Below are positions 34,412 to 42,951 of a stretch of 64,000 bases of DNA, in pieces. The position numbers and the translations under genes were made by a program. The stretch's first letter is position 1; each line of letters starts with the position of its first letter. A model generated the notes under the pieces. It ran no database searches, was not told where the DNA came from, and saw nothing but the letters and a program-made list of their open reading frames with translations. This DNA comes from Alicyclobacillus mali (GTDB lineage: Bacteria > Bacillota > Bacilli > Alicyclobacillales > Alicyclobacillaceae), in assembly GCF_017329565.1 (NCBI RefSeq), contig NZ_JAFMTT010000009.1. The stretch is one strand, 5' to 3'.

Positions 34412-34504
34412 GCGGAGCCCACGCCTTTCGCCAGAAGAGTGGCATTCTACAGCCATTGTACCACGCTTTGTACACAGAACTGAAACAATTTCCACCCCAG
34501 GCGC

Positions 34505-34533
34505 TTGACTCATACACCTAAATAGGTTAAATA
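34505..34533 (+). promoter_or_regulatory. efflux-operon promoter with embedded palindromic operator
   Basis: TTGACT (34505-34510), a 17-base spacer and TAAATA (34528-34533). The perfect palindrome ACCTAAATAGGT fills 34516-34527, exactly the spacer, so a bound repressor would block RNA polymerase. The repressor gene is not adjacent. Confidence 0.6.
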
Positions 34534-34627
34534 TACATAGTGGTTAAAAGGTCTAATCTCTAAAATGATCGCGGTGCACGAAGACGGCGCCGAGATCGCA
34601 AAGAGATAAGAGGAGGAGATGTACAGC

Positions 34628-35314
34628 ATGAGCGCAAATGCCAACCCCACGCCGAACAATTCCGGCACAACGTTCCGCAGGATGATCCTCGTGAACCTGA
34701 TCATCCTCATTGTGCTGATCGCCGCGGCCATCACCGGCTACTATTTCTACAACCAGTCGACGTTGTACTTGAAGACGGACGACGCCCAGGTCGCAGGCAA
34801 CCAGATTGTGGTGTCCGCGCCGGCGAGCGGCAAGCTCATCAACTGGCAGGGCACCAACGGCTCGGCGTTCAGCGCGGGCGACGAGATTGGCGAGATTCAG
34901 ACGCAAGTTGGCAACAAGACGGTGGACGTGCCGGTTGACATGCCCGCCAACGGCACCATTGCGCAGAACGAGGTCATGAACAACGAGTTTGTCGCTGCCG
35001 GTACGCCGCTCGCGTACGCGTACGACATGAACCACCTGTATATCGTGGCAAACATCAAGGAGACGCAGTTGCAGAACGTCAAAGTGGGTGACCAGGTGGA
35101 CGTCTGGGTCGCCGGCAAGGCGGGCTCCATCAGCGGCACGGTGACGCAGATTGGCGACGCGACGGCGAGCACGTTCTCGCTGCTCCCGAATCAGAGCACC
35201 ACGGCGGACTATACGCCTGTGACGCAGGTCGTTCCGGTTGAAATCTCGATTGGTACAACGGCAGGCAGTGGCTTGGTTCCCGGCATGAGCGCGACGGTTC
35301 GCATCCACAAGTAA
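34628..35314 (+). CDS. compact HlyD/EmrA-type membrane fusion protein
   Basis: A 228-residue protein. One N-terminal membrane helix (about 22-44) is followed by the adaptor pattern YLKTDDAQVAGNQIVVSAPASGKL (start shown in part), a lipoyl-like half motif and a beta-barrel ending VPGMSATVRIHK. It is about 100 residues shorter than EmrA because the alpha-helical hairpin is missing, fitting a Gram-positive envelope with no outer-membrane channel. The ATG at 34628 has AGGAGGAG nine bases upstream. It overlaps in function with the MFS pump encoded 12 bases downstream. Confidence 0.85.
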   Translation: MSANANPTPNNSGTTFRRMILVNLIILIVLIAAAITGYYFYNQSTLYLKTDDAQVAGNQIVVSAPASGKLINWQGTNGSAFSAGDEIGEIQTQVGNKTVDVPVDMPANGTIAQNEVMNNEFVAAGTPLAYAYDMNHLYIVANIKETQLQNVKVGDQVDVWVAGKAGSISGTVTQIGDATASTFSLLPNQSTTADYTPVTQVVPVEISIGTTAGSGLVPGMSATVRIHK

Positions 35315-35326
35315 GAGGTGAGGCGT

Positions 35327-37237
35327 ATGTCGAACGATTCGCTGCAACCGACCGCATCTCAGGCGGTCGTGCCGGCCTCGCCCAACGCGCCGAGTCACGC
35401 GCAAAGCGGTGAGGCGGCGCACGGACATCCGCATCGGACGCCCATCATGATCGTCATGATCTTTGGCGCGTTCATCGCGATTTTGAACCAGACGCTGCTC
35501 AATGTGGCTTTGCCGCACCTGATGTCGGCGTTCAACGTGGACGCCAACACGGTGCAGTGGCTCTCCACCGCGTACATGCTGACCAACGGCGTGCTCATCC
35601 CCATCACGGCATTCCTGATGGGCACGTTCACCACGCGGCAGTTGTTCATCTCGGCCATGTCGCTGTTTCTCGTCGGGTCGTTCCTGTGCGCCATCGCGCC
35701 GAGCTTCGGCGTCATGGTGTTCGGCCGCATCGTGCAGGCGTCCGGCTCCGCGGTGATGATGCCGCTGCTCATGACGGTCATTCTCGAGCTGTTCCCGCCG
35801 CAACAGCGCGGGCGCGCCATGGGCACGATGGCCATCGCGATGTTCTTCGCGCCAGCCGTGGGTCCCACCCTGTCAGGCTGGATTGTGACCAACTGGTCTT
35901 GGCGCTGGCTGTTCTGGATTGTCATTCCGCTCGCGTTCATCGACATCATCCTGGCGGTGGCCGTGCTGCGCAATGTCGCGAAGCCGGTGCGGCCCAAGCT
36001 CGACGTACCTGGCTTTTTGCTCTCCATCGTCGGCTTCGTCAGCCTGCTCTACGGTTTGAGTGAAGCAGGGAGCAAGGGCTGGGGCAACTCCGTTGTCGAA
36101 ATTTCGCTCGTCGTGGGCGGCGTGTTTTTGGTGTTCTTCATCCTTCGCGAACTGACGGCGAAGGAGCCGATGTTGGATCTGCGGGTGTTCAAGTACGACG
36201 TGTTCACCATGACCACCATTGTGGGCTGCATCGTGAACATGGCCATGTTCGGCGCAATGATCCTGATGCCTATCTATCTTCAGGACATTCGCGGCTATAC
36301 GGCGCTGCAGTCCGGCCTGATGATGCTGCCCGGGGCCATCCTGATGGGCATCATGTCGCCCGTCTCGGGCGCCATCTTCGATCGCGTCGGCGCTCGCCCG
36401 CTCGCGGTGGTGGGGCTGGCCATCACCACCGTGACGACGTGGGAGTTCACGAAGCTGAACGCCCAGACCGGGTATGGACACATCATGCTGCTTTACACGC
36501 TGCGGATGTTCGGCATGTCGATGCTCGCGATGACGGTGCAGACCGCCGGCCTCAACCAGCTGCCGAGGCACATGTACCGGCATGGAACGTCGGCCGCCAA
36601 CACAGCGCGAACGGTGGCTTCGTCGGTCGGCACCGCGGTGCTTGTGACCATCATGACGGATCGCACGAAGGTGCACTATGCCAACTTCCAGAACACGGTG
36701 ACGGTGAATAACCATTACATCTATACGACGTATCAGACCATCGTAGAGTACTTCATGATGCAACTGCATAACTCGCTGCAGGCGGCGGAGGAGCTGGCCC
36801 GCTACGTGCTCTACGGACTCGCGGAACAGCAGAGCACCATCATGGGGATCAACGATGCGTTCTGGTGGGCGACGTGGGGAAGCTTCATTGCGTTCGTCCT
36901 GGCGTTCTTCATCCGCCGGCCGAAGCTCGCGCAGGCTGCCGCGGCTGGCGCAGGCGCCGTGACCGTGGGGCGGGCACAGGCGGAAGCTGCATCGACGACT
37001 TCCCAACCCGCTGCGCTGACCGGAGCGTCGCACGCGGAGGGTCCGGTAGCGCAGGCGCTAGAGCATGACATTCAGATTGCGGACAGCGTGGCCGAGGCCG
37101 AGGAAGTGGTGGATGCGGAGCCCGAGACTTCTGCCCAGCACGACGAAGCGGAGGCGTTCGGGGAATCTCCAGGCGACGAGGAATCGGACACGGACTCGCC
37201 GACCGACGTCGAAGACGAGCCGCAGCCCGTGAAGTGA
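35327..37237 (+). CDS. DHA2-family (14-TM) MFS drug efflux transporter
   Basis: A 636-residue EmrB/QacA-type proton antiporter. About 14 membrane helices span roughly 35-540, with motif A-like GRIVQASGSAVMMPLLMT and the motif-C region FFAPAVGPTLSGWIV. Beyond the last helix is an unusual tail of about 90 residues that is Ala- then Asp/Glu-rich and cytoplasmic. It is encoded with the membrane fusion protein as a two-gene efflux unit closed by a strong terminator. The substrate is unknown. Confidence 0.9.
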   Translation: MSNDSLQPTASQAVVPASPNAPSHAQSGEAAHGHPHRTPIMIVMIFGAFIAILNQTLLNVALPHLMSAFNVDANTVQWLSTAYMLTNGVLIPITAFLMGTFTTRQLFISAMSLFLVGSFLCAIAPSFGVMVFGRIVQASGSAVMMPLLMTVILELFPPQQRGRAMGTMAIAMFFAPAVGPTLSGWIVTNWSWRWLFWIVIPLAFIDIILAVAVLRNVAKPVRPKLDVPGFLLSIVGFVSLLYGLSEAGSKGWGNSVVEISLVVGGVFLVFFILRELTAKEPMLDLRVFKYDVFTMTTIVGCIVNMAMFGAMILMPIYLQDIRGYTALQSGLMMLPGAILMGIMSPVSGAIFDRVGARPLAVVGLAITTVTTWEFTKLNAQTGYGHIMLLYTLRMFGMSMLAMTVQTAGLNQLPRHMYRHGTSAANTARTVASSVGTAVLVTIMTDRTKVHYANFQNTVTVNNHYIYTTYQTIVEYFMMQLHNSLQAAEELARYVLYGLAEQQSTIMGINDAFWWATWGSFIAFVLAFFIRRPKLAQAAAAGAGAVTVGRAQAEAASTTSQPAALTGASHAEGPVAQALEHDIQIADSVAEAEEVVDAEPETSAQHDEAEAFGESPGDEESDTDSPTDVEDEPQPVK

Positions 37238-37262
37238 CAGTTGAAACCACCACACACAGACG

Positions 37263-37297
37263 GAGCCACAGGGGCACCCCCTTGTGGCTCTTGCTTT
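37263..37297 (+). terminator. terminator after the efflux operon
   Basis: The stem GAGCCACAGGGG/CCCCTTGTGGCTC (12 pairs with one bulge) is followed by TTGCTTT. Confidence 0.8.
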
Positions 37298-37462
37298 GAT
37301 GCAGACACTTCGAACGTGCACGTAAGGGCATCATAACCGTACTGGCGCTATGGCTGAAGAAGCGCCGCGCGTGATTTTCGCGTGCGCCTGGGGTACAATG
37401 GTTATGCTTACGAGCGGTATCCTGCTTACGAATCCAAAGAGAGATGAGTGGAGGGAATGCAC

Positions 37463-38071
37463 ATGCCGGTCACGACGGAGAAGGGACTCCTTGCGGCCAT
37501 TCGGGATCGCCGGTCGATTCACACGGTTGGAAAGAAGTCGCCGCTCGCCGACCAGGAACTGGAGCAGATCCTCGCGGACATTGTGAAACATATGCCGTCC
37601 GCGTACAATTCGCAGTCGACGCGGCTCGTGCTTTTGCTGGGCGCGGCGCACGAGAAGTTCTGGGACATCGTCCAAGAGGTGATGCGCGCCGTCGTAGCTC
37701 CGGATCAGTTGGATGCGGTCTCGGCGAGGCTCGCGGGATTTCGCGGCGGCTACGGCACTGTTCTCTTCTTCGAAGATCAGGCCGTGATCGAGTCGTTCCA
37801 GCAAAAGTTCCCGGCCAACCAGGACAAGTTCCCGGTATGGGCCGAGCACACCAACGCCATGCACCAATACGCGGTCTGGATGGTGCTCGAGGCCTACGGC
37901 TACGGCGCCAGCCTCCAGCACTACAACGTCGTCGAAGATCGCGTGAAGGCGGAGTGGAAGCTGCCTGAGACGTGGCGGCTCGTGGCACAGATGCCGTTCG
38001 GATCGCCGGAGAATGCGCCGCGCGACAAGCAGGTGCAGCCGGTGGAGGATCGGTTCAAGGTCTTCAAGTGA
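37463..38071 (+). CDS. nitroreductase-family protein
   Basis: A 202-residue flavin oxidoreductase of the HBN1/YdgI-like nitroreductase group: AIRDRRSIHTVGKKSPL (FMN-binding Arg/Ser), PSAYNSQSTRLVLLLG, and AVWMVLEAYGYGASLQHYN typical of the C-terminal half. Members use NAD(P)H to reduce nitro compounds or quinones; the physiological substrate is unknown. GTGGAGGG precedes the ATG at 37463 by eight bases. A TACAAT -10 at 37394-37399 suggests its own promoter. Confidence 0.85.
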   Translation: MPVTTEKGLLAAIRDRRSIHTVGKKSPLADQELEQILADIVKHMPSAYNSQSTRLVLLLGAAHEKFWDIVQEVMRAVVAPDQLDAVSARLAGFRGGYGTVLFFEDQAVIESFQQKFPANQDKFPVWAEHTNAMHQYAVWMVLEAYGYGASLQHYNVVEDRVKAEWKLPETWRLVAQMPFGSPENAPRDKQVQPVEDRFKVFK

Positions 38072-38077
38072 GGCATC

Positions 38078-38111
38078 GCCCCCGCAGGCCTCAATGCTTG
38101 CGGGGGCTTTT
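38078..38111 (+). terminator. terminator after the nitroreductase gene
   Basis: The stem GCCCCCGCA/TGCGGGGGC (9 bp, 12-base loop) is followed by TTTT. It also separates this gene from the convergent GH127 gene. Confidence 0.8.
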
Positions 38112-38115
38112 GGTT

Positions 38116-40095
38116 TCAGCGCCATCGGAGCCAGACGCGCATTTCGCCCCGTCCACGGTTTCCCCAGAGGAAGTACGGGATGGCGCGAAGCTTCACCCTG
38201 TGCTCCCGGCGCGCCTCCTCCGTTGCCGGTCGGTACAGGGCGCCGTCCCGAAAGGCGGCGCCGTCGAGCCGATATCCGTCGCATTCCAGCACCACGGCCT
38301 CCACGCCTGCGATTTGGTACGGTGCCTCCACGAGCCGCGCGCCGAGATCGACCGACAGCGCCGCGAGGTTGGGGCCGTGATCCGCCTCCTCCACGCAGTA
38401 CACGAGCGGACCGCGCTCGATGGCCGCCATGCCGCTTACGGCGTGCAGTTCCGGATGGCCGACGACCCATCGCGCCTCCATCGGGAATTCGAGCGCCACC
38501 TCGTCGCCGTCTGTGAATGCGCGCTCGATCACGGCGTAGCCATTCTTCAAGCACACCTCGCTTTCTGCGATGGGTTGGCCATTCACGCGAAAGTTCGGCT
38601 CTCCCGCGCACCAACCTGGGATGCGGACGGCGACGGCGAAGCGGCGCGGCCCGTCGCTCATGGACACGCGAAGAGACGCCTCGCCCCGCCAAGGCAGGCC
38701 GGACACGAGCGCCACCTGCACGCGCGAACCATCCAGATCCCACTCGACGGAACTGCCGATGTGAAGGTGGACGTACAGCGTTCGATCCGCTTCGTGCCAC
38801 GAATACACGTAGTCCCCGAGGCTCATCAGAAGGCGCGCCACATTGGGCGGGCAGCACGCGCAGCCAAACCAGGCCTGGCGCGTTGGGCGGACATGTCGGC
38901 GGTCCGGATTCTCCTCGTTCGCGCGCGGCCATATCTCGAGCGGATTCACATAACAGTAGTGCTTTCCGTCCTGTGCCATGCTACCGATGACCGCGTTGTA
39001 CAGGGCGCGCTCGATAACATCGGCGTACTCGGACTGGGCAGCGATATCGAGCATGCGCTTGGCGAAGAAGATGAGGCCCACCGAGGCGCACGTCTCCGCA
39101 TACGCGGTCTCGTTCGGGAGATCGTAGTCAAACGTGAAGGCCTCGCCCTGATGGGTCGATCCGACCGCCCCGATGATGTACATCTGGCGCCGCGTGACAT
39201 CTTCCCATAGCCGCTCGCACGCCTTGGCCAGCGTCTCGTCGCCCGTGAGCCGAGCGACGTCCGCCATCGCGGTATACATGTACATCGCGCGCACCGCGTG
39301 GCCCACCGCCACGTCCTGCTCACGCACCGGCTTGTGCGCCTGATGGTAGGCGAGGTCCGGCTCCTTCATCCACGGCCACCAGAACGACTTTCTCCCTCTC
39401 CGCTCCCATTCTTGGAGGAAGAAATTCGGCTCTGTCCCGCGGGCATCGAGGAAATAGCGGGCGAGATCGAGATAGCGCTTCTCCCCAGTTACGCCGTAGA
39501 GCTTCACGAGTGCCAGCTCAATTTCCTGGTGCCCGTCGTAGCCGTGAATCTGGCCTTCACCAGGTCCGAATGTGTCAGCGATGAGGTCCGCGAACCGGCA
39601 CATGGCATCGAGCAGCTTGCGCTTGCCCGTCGCCTCGTAGTAGCTGACGGCTGCCTCCATCATGTGACCTGCGCAGTACAGCTCGTGGCAATCCATGAGA
39701 TTGGTGAAGCGCTTGCCTGGCTCCTTAATGGTGAAGTACGTGTTGAGATAACCATCCGGCTGTTGCGCCGCCACCACCAGGTCGATCACGTCGTCCGCCA
39801 TGCGCTCAAGTTCCGAATCGCGCTTCGTCTTGAGCGCGTAGCCGACAGCCTCCAGCCACTTCGCCACATCGCTATCCTGAAACACCATGCCCGTGAACTC
39901 GCCGGTCTCAAGGCCTGCGGCGATGCGGAAGTTGCGAATGGCCCCGCTCGGCTCCACGCCAGGGACGCGATCGTTCAGGATCTCATACTGGTACGGGAGC
40001 ACAGTCTCGCGCACGAGTTGTTGGTAGCGAGACCAGAAGGGATCGTAGAGTTGTACGGATAAGTGAAAGCGCGGATTGCACGTTTCTGGCGGCAA
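38116..40095 (-). CDS. GH127 beta-L-arabinofuranosidase
   Basis: A 659-residue glycoside hydrolase closely patterned on Bifidobacterium HypBA1 (GH127). The zinc/catalytic set is present: Glu334 and Cys336 (AETCAS), Cys414 and Cys415 in FGCACCPPNVARLL, and Glu318 (QGEAF). These match HypBA1 Glu338/Cys340/Cys417/Cys418 and acid/base Glu322 in order and spacing. It has no signal peptide, so it acts in the cytoplasm on imported beta-linked arabinofuranosides. The TTG at 40095 is the best start, with AGAGGG upstream. An AraR-like operator precedes it. Confidence 0.92.
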   Translation of the reverse strand: MPPETCNPRFHLSVQLYDPFWSRYQQLVRETVLPYQYEILNDRVPGVEPSGAIRNFRIAAGLETGEFTGMVFQDSDVAKWLEAVGYALKTKRDSELERMADDVIDLVVAAQQPDGYLNTYFTIKEPGKRFTNLMDCHELYCAGHMMEAAVSYYEATGKRKLLDAMCRFADLIADTFGPGEGQIHGYDGHQEIELALVKLYGVTGEKRYLDLARYFLDARGTEPNFFLQEWERRGRKSFWWPWMKEPDLAYHQAHKPVREQDVAVGHAVRAMYMYTAMADVARLTGDETLAKACERLWEDVTRRQMYIIGAVGSTHQGEAFTFDYDLPNETAYAETCASVGLIFFAKRMLDIAAQSEYADVIERALYNAVIGSMAQDGKHYCYVNPLEIWPRANEENPDRRHVRPTRQAWFGCACCPPNVARLLMSLGDYVYSWHEADRTLYVHLHIGSSVEWDLDGSRVQVALVSGLPWRGEASLRVSMSDGPRRFAVAVRIPGWCAGEPNFRVNGQPIAESEVCLKNGYAVIERAFTDGDEVALEFPMEARWVVGHPELHAVSGMAAIERGPLVYCVEEADHGPNLAALSVDLGARLVEAPYQIAGVEAVVLECDGYRLDGAAFRDGALYRPATEEARREHRVKLRAIPYFLWGNRGRGEMRVWLRWR

Positions 40096-40150
40096 CGAGA
40101 AACACCCTCTCTGTGAAGATGTATGCGTTTTCTTTGAGGAAAGATAGAAA

Positions 40151-40166
40151 TGTTATACGAACAAGT
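40151..40166 (-). promoter_or_regulatory. AraR-like operator upstream of the GH127 gene
   Basis: On the minus strand this reads ACTTGTTCGTATAACA, similar to the site at 50829 (AGTTGTACGTATAACT). It lies 56 bases before the GH127 start in the gap after the MFS gene, so GH127 may have its own AraR-controlled promoter. Confidence 0.5.
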
Positions 40167-40219
40167 TGATGATATCATGCGGGTAAATGGCTGGGTAGAG
40201 ATGCGCCAAGATGACGCGA

Positions 40220-41479
40220 TCACGGCGCGAGGTCTTGTGTCGATAGGGCGGTCGGTGTGTGCCGAGCGCGACGGGCGGCCTCGGCGCACACAAGGCTTGC
40301 GACGAGTGCCAGCGCCGCGAAGACAGGCGACGAGCGCGGATTCCATGCGTACAGGTAGCCGGCGATGGCCCCGGATGGCGAACTGGAGAGCAAAATCAGC
40401 ACGTTGAGAACCGCAAGCATGGTCGATCGTTCGGCGTCGTCCATGGCGTTGGCCACGAGCGACTCCACGAACGGGTTGGCGAGCACGGTCCCTGCTGCGG
40501 TGAGGGCTGTTGCGATGATCGTCGGCGCAACGGACCTCGGTGCCGAGATCGCCAGGAGAATTGTGGCCGCGGTCAAGAGTCCAAGGCCGGCCTGCATCCA
40601 GTGGTAGCCGTGATCGTCGTGAAAACGCCGCGCGAACGTCGCCAGGCAAACCGCCATGACGAGCGAAGAGAGCGCTGGCAGCAGGCCCATGAAGGACGGC
40701 GGGATGTGGAGAGCGTCCATTTGGTACGCCGTGACGAAGGTCGTTCGGATGGAAATCTGCACGTTCCACATGACGTAGACGCCAAACAGCCACATCAGCG
40801 TACGGTTGCGCGATAGAGTCTTGATAGCCGCGCCAATCCGGCGCCATTCATGTCGAAGATGGAGCCGCCTCGTTTCGGCCATTCGTGTACGCCCGATGTT
40901 CGTTTCGCGAAGTCCCCGGTGCCGAATGGCGATCATCGTGGTCATGCTGGCGAAGGCGTAGAGGTAAAGCAAACGCGTGCCGAGGACCACCCCTGTGCGA
41001 TGGATGAGCCAACCCGCGATGGGCGCGAAGAACCCAGCGACGGTCGCGACCACCTGTAGCGCGGTGAATACACGCGAGCGAATGTCGGCGGGGGTGTCCT
41101 CCGTCAAGAGGCAATACCACGCCGTGGTTGAGATGCGCTGAAAGCCGTTGAAGAAGAAGGCGAGGGCGAAGCCCCACCAGCTGTGCGATACGGCCCAGAG
41201 CAGTGTGGCGGCGGACCAGCTGACGAGATCGACCACCCAAAGCGCCTTTTTGCGCCCCATGCGATCCGTCGCGTATCCGCTCACCAGTGCGGAGAGCATT
41301 TGAACGACGAGGTTCATGGTGGTGAGCCAGCCGAGTTGCACGCTCGTCAACCCCGTCTGCAACATGTAGACGGACGCGTATGTGGTATACATGTTGTAGG
41401 GGATCACGAAAAGCGGCTCTGCGATGACGCAGGTTCGGGGATTTTGGGGCATAGGACTCTTCAACGTCGTCACCTTCAT
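40220..41479 (-). CDS. MFS transporter, probable sugar permease
   Basis: A 419-residue permease with 12 predicted membrane helices. Motif A is SGYATDRMGRKKALWVVD between TM2 and TM3, with a long basic central loop (about 190-225). It is encoded upstream of GH127 on the same strand and divergent from araR, so import of an arabinofuranosyl disaccharide or oligosaccharide is the likely job. No sugar-specific motif is recognised. The ATG at 41479 is preferred; 41452 is possible. Confidence 0.8.
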   Translation of the reverse strand: MKVTTLKSPMPQNPRTCVIAEPLFVIPYNMYTTYASVYMLQTGLTSVQLGWLTTMNLVVQMLSALVSGYATDRMGRKKALWVVDLVSWSAATLLWAVSHSWWGFALAFFFNGFQRISTTAWYCLLTEDTPADIRSRVFTALQVVATVAGFFAPIAGWLIHRTGVVLGTRLLYLYAFASMTTMIAIRHRGLRETNIGRTRMAETRRLHLRHEWRRIGAAIKTLSRNRTLMWLFGVYVMWNVQISIRTTFVTAYQMDALHIPPSFMGLLPALSSLVMAVCLATFARRFHDDHGYHWMQAGLGLLTAATILLAISAPRSVAPTIIATALTAAGTVLANPFVESLVANAMDDAERSTMLAVLNVLILLSSSPSGAIAGYLYAWNPRSSPVFAALALVASLVCAEAARRARHTPTALSTQDLAP

Positions 41480-41490
41480 GGCGGTATGCT

Positions 41491-41520
41491 ACTGTATCGG
41501 GTGGTATCACTGACTGTCAA
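41491..41520 (-). promoter_or_regulatory. promoter of the MFS-GH127 unit
   Basis: On the minus strand: TTGACA (41520-41515), an 18-base spacer and TACAGT (41496-41491), ending 11 bases before the ATG at 41479. Confidence 0.55.
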
Positions 41521-41521
41521 G

Positions 41522-41535
41522 AAACGAATACGTTT
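41522..41535. promoter_or_regulatory. palindrome between the MFS gene and araR
   Basis: AAACGAATACGTTT, a perfect 5-bp-arm palindrome, sits just upstream of the MFS -35 and within the araR upstream region. It is unlike the TTGTACGTACAA core of the AraR sites, so the binding protein is unknown. Confidence 0.4.
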
Positions 41536-41616
41536 TCGGTTCCAAGGCACCATCATCAATCTATCGAATGTGATGGCGAACGACCAATCCATATAGTGGG
41601 AAATGGTGATGTGAGC

Positions 41617-42738
41617 ATGGCGTCTCCCGCCAAATACGTGATGGTCAAAGAGCAAATCCGGGAGTGGATCCGCTCGGGGAAGGTGAAACCCGGGCAGAAG
41701 ATTTACTCGGAGAACGAACTCATCAAGATGTTCCGCGTCAGCCGGCATACCATCCGGCAGGCAGTGGGGGACCTCGTGCATGAGGGGCTTCTGTACCGGG
41801 AGCAGGGTGCCGGGACGTTCTGTGCCTTTCCGCAGGAGGAGCGGGTGTCGGGGGAGAGCCAGGAGGCGCGCAGGTACATCGGCGTGATCACGACATACAT
41901 CTCGGACTACATCTTTCCGAGTATTATCCGCGGGATTGAGTCGTACGTGACGAACAAGGGGTACTCGCTGATTCTGGCTTGCACGTACAACAACCTGTCG
42001 AAAGAGGCGCAGTGCCTGGAGTCGATGTTGCAGCGTCCGATTGCGGGGCTGATTGTGGAGCCGACGGAGTCGAGCACGTACAATCCGAACATCCGGTACT
42101 ACCTGGAGTTGGAGCAGCGAAAGATCCCGTATGTGATGATCAACCAGTACTATCCGCAGCTGGACCCGCCGCACATCATCATGGACGACAAGAAGGGCGG
42201 GTGGATGGCGACGCACCATCTGTTGGAGCTTGGGCATCGGAAGTTGATGGGGATCTTCAAGACGGACGACTTGCAGGGCGTGTACCGGATGCAGGGGTTC
42301 ATGGACGCGTGCCGGGAGGCGGGTGTGTCGGTGAAGCCGGAGTGGCTCATCACATACCGGACGGAGGAGTTGGGCGAAGAGGTTGTGCGCCGGGTGCGGG
42401 CGGAGCTGGAGCGCGAGGAGGAGCGGCCGACGGGGATTGTGTGCTACAACGACCAGATGGCGGTGAAGGTGCTGGACGTGCTGCGGGAGCTTGGGATCCG
42501 GGTGCCAGAGGAGATGTCGCTGGTGGGGTACGACGACTCGTACCTGGCGGAGGCGACGGAGATCAAGCTGACGACGGTGGAGCACCCAAAGACGCAGATG
42601 GGGCTGGACGCGGCGAAGTGGGTGATGCGTGCCATTGAGCGCGGGAAGCGCGACGCTGAGGAGCCGGGGTCCATTGTGTACGAGCCCAAGCTGGTGGTGC
42701 GAGGATCGACTGCACCCGTCGTCGTCGGCACCGCGTGA
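41617..42738 (+). CDS. araR: arabinose-responsive repressor AraR
   Basis: A 373-residue chimera typical of AraR. The GntR-type winged helix is at the N-terminus (VMVKEQIREWIRSGKVKPGQ, FRVSRHTIRQAVGDLVHEGL). The LacI/RbsB-type effector domain is at the C-terminus (YIGVITTYISDYIFPSII, GIVCYNDQMAVKVL, SLVGYDDS). It represses arabinose genes until L-arabinose binds. The ATG at 41617 follows GGTGAT; TATAGT at 41592-41597 is a plausible -10. Operator-like sites lie before araE, araB, araN and GH127. A strong terminator follows. Confidence 0.95.
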   Translation: MASPAKYVMVKEQIREWIRSGKVKPGQKIYSENELIKMFRVSRHTIRQAVGDLVHEGLLYREQGAGTFCAFPQEERVSGESQEARRYIGVITTYISDYIFPSIIRGIESYVTNKGYSLILACTYNNLSKEAQCLESMLQRPIAGLIVEPTESSTYNPNIRYYLELEQRKIPYVMINQYYPQLDPPHIIMDDKKGGWMATHHLLELGHRKLMGIFKTDDLQGVYRMQGFMDACREAGVSVKPEWLITYRTEELGEEVVRRVRAELEREEERPTGIVCYNDQMAVKVLDVLRELGIRVPEEMSLVGYDDSYLAEATEIKLTTVEHPKTQMGLDAAKWVMRAIERGKRDAEEPGSIVYEPKLVVRGSTAPVVVGTA

Positions 42739-42780
42739 GGCTCGCGACCCGCACCCTCCGACACGCATTCATTGATGAGC

Positions 42781-42816
42781 AGACCGGCCCCGGTGAGGCC
42801 GGTCTTCCTCATTTTT
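42781..42816 (+). terminator. terminator after araR
   Basis: The stem AGACCGGCC/GGCCGGTCT (9 bp, 7-base loop) is followed by TCCTCATTTTT. Confidence 0.8.
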
Positions 42817-42821
42817 GCGTA

Positions 42822-42835
42822 TGAAAGCGCATTGA
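42822..42835 (+). promoter_or_regulatory. cre-like site overlapping the araE promoter
   Basis: TGAAAGCGCATTGA matches the CcpA site TGNAANCGNWNNCA except at position 13. It overlaps the -35 of araE, where CcpA would repress in the presence of preferred sugars. Confidence 0.45.
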
Positions 42836-42860
42836 CAAACACAAGAAACCGCTTTATCCT
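42832..42860 (+). promoter_or_regulatory. promoter of araE
   Basis: TTGACA (42832-42837), a 17-base spacer and TATCCT (42855-42860). Confidence 0.7.
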
Positions 42861-42863
42861 ACA

Positions 42864-42879
42864 AGTTGTACGTACATCT
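42864..42879. promoter_or_regulatory. AraR operator at the araE start site
   Basis: AGTTGTACGTACATCT carries the TTGTACGTACA core of Bacillus AraR operators and covers the predicted +1, a position for direct repression. Confidence 0.7.
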
Positions 42880-42951
42880 AAAACATAAATTCGTATTGTC
42901 CGGACATATTTCTGCTCGGCCGAAGTCGTATCCACTTCGAGGAGGTGCGCC

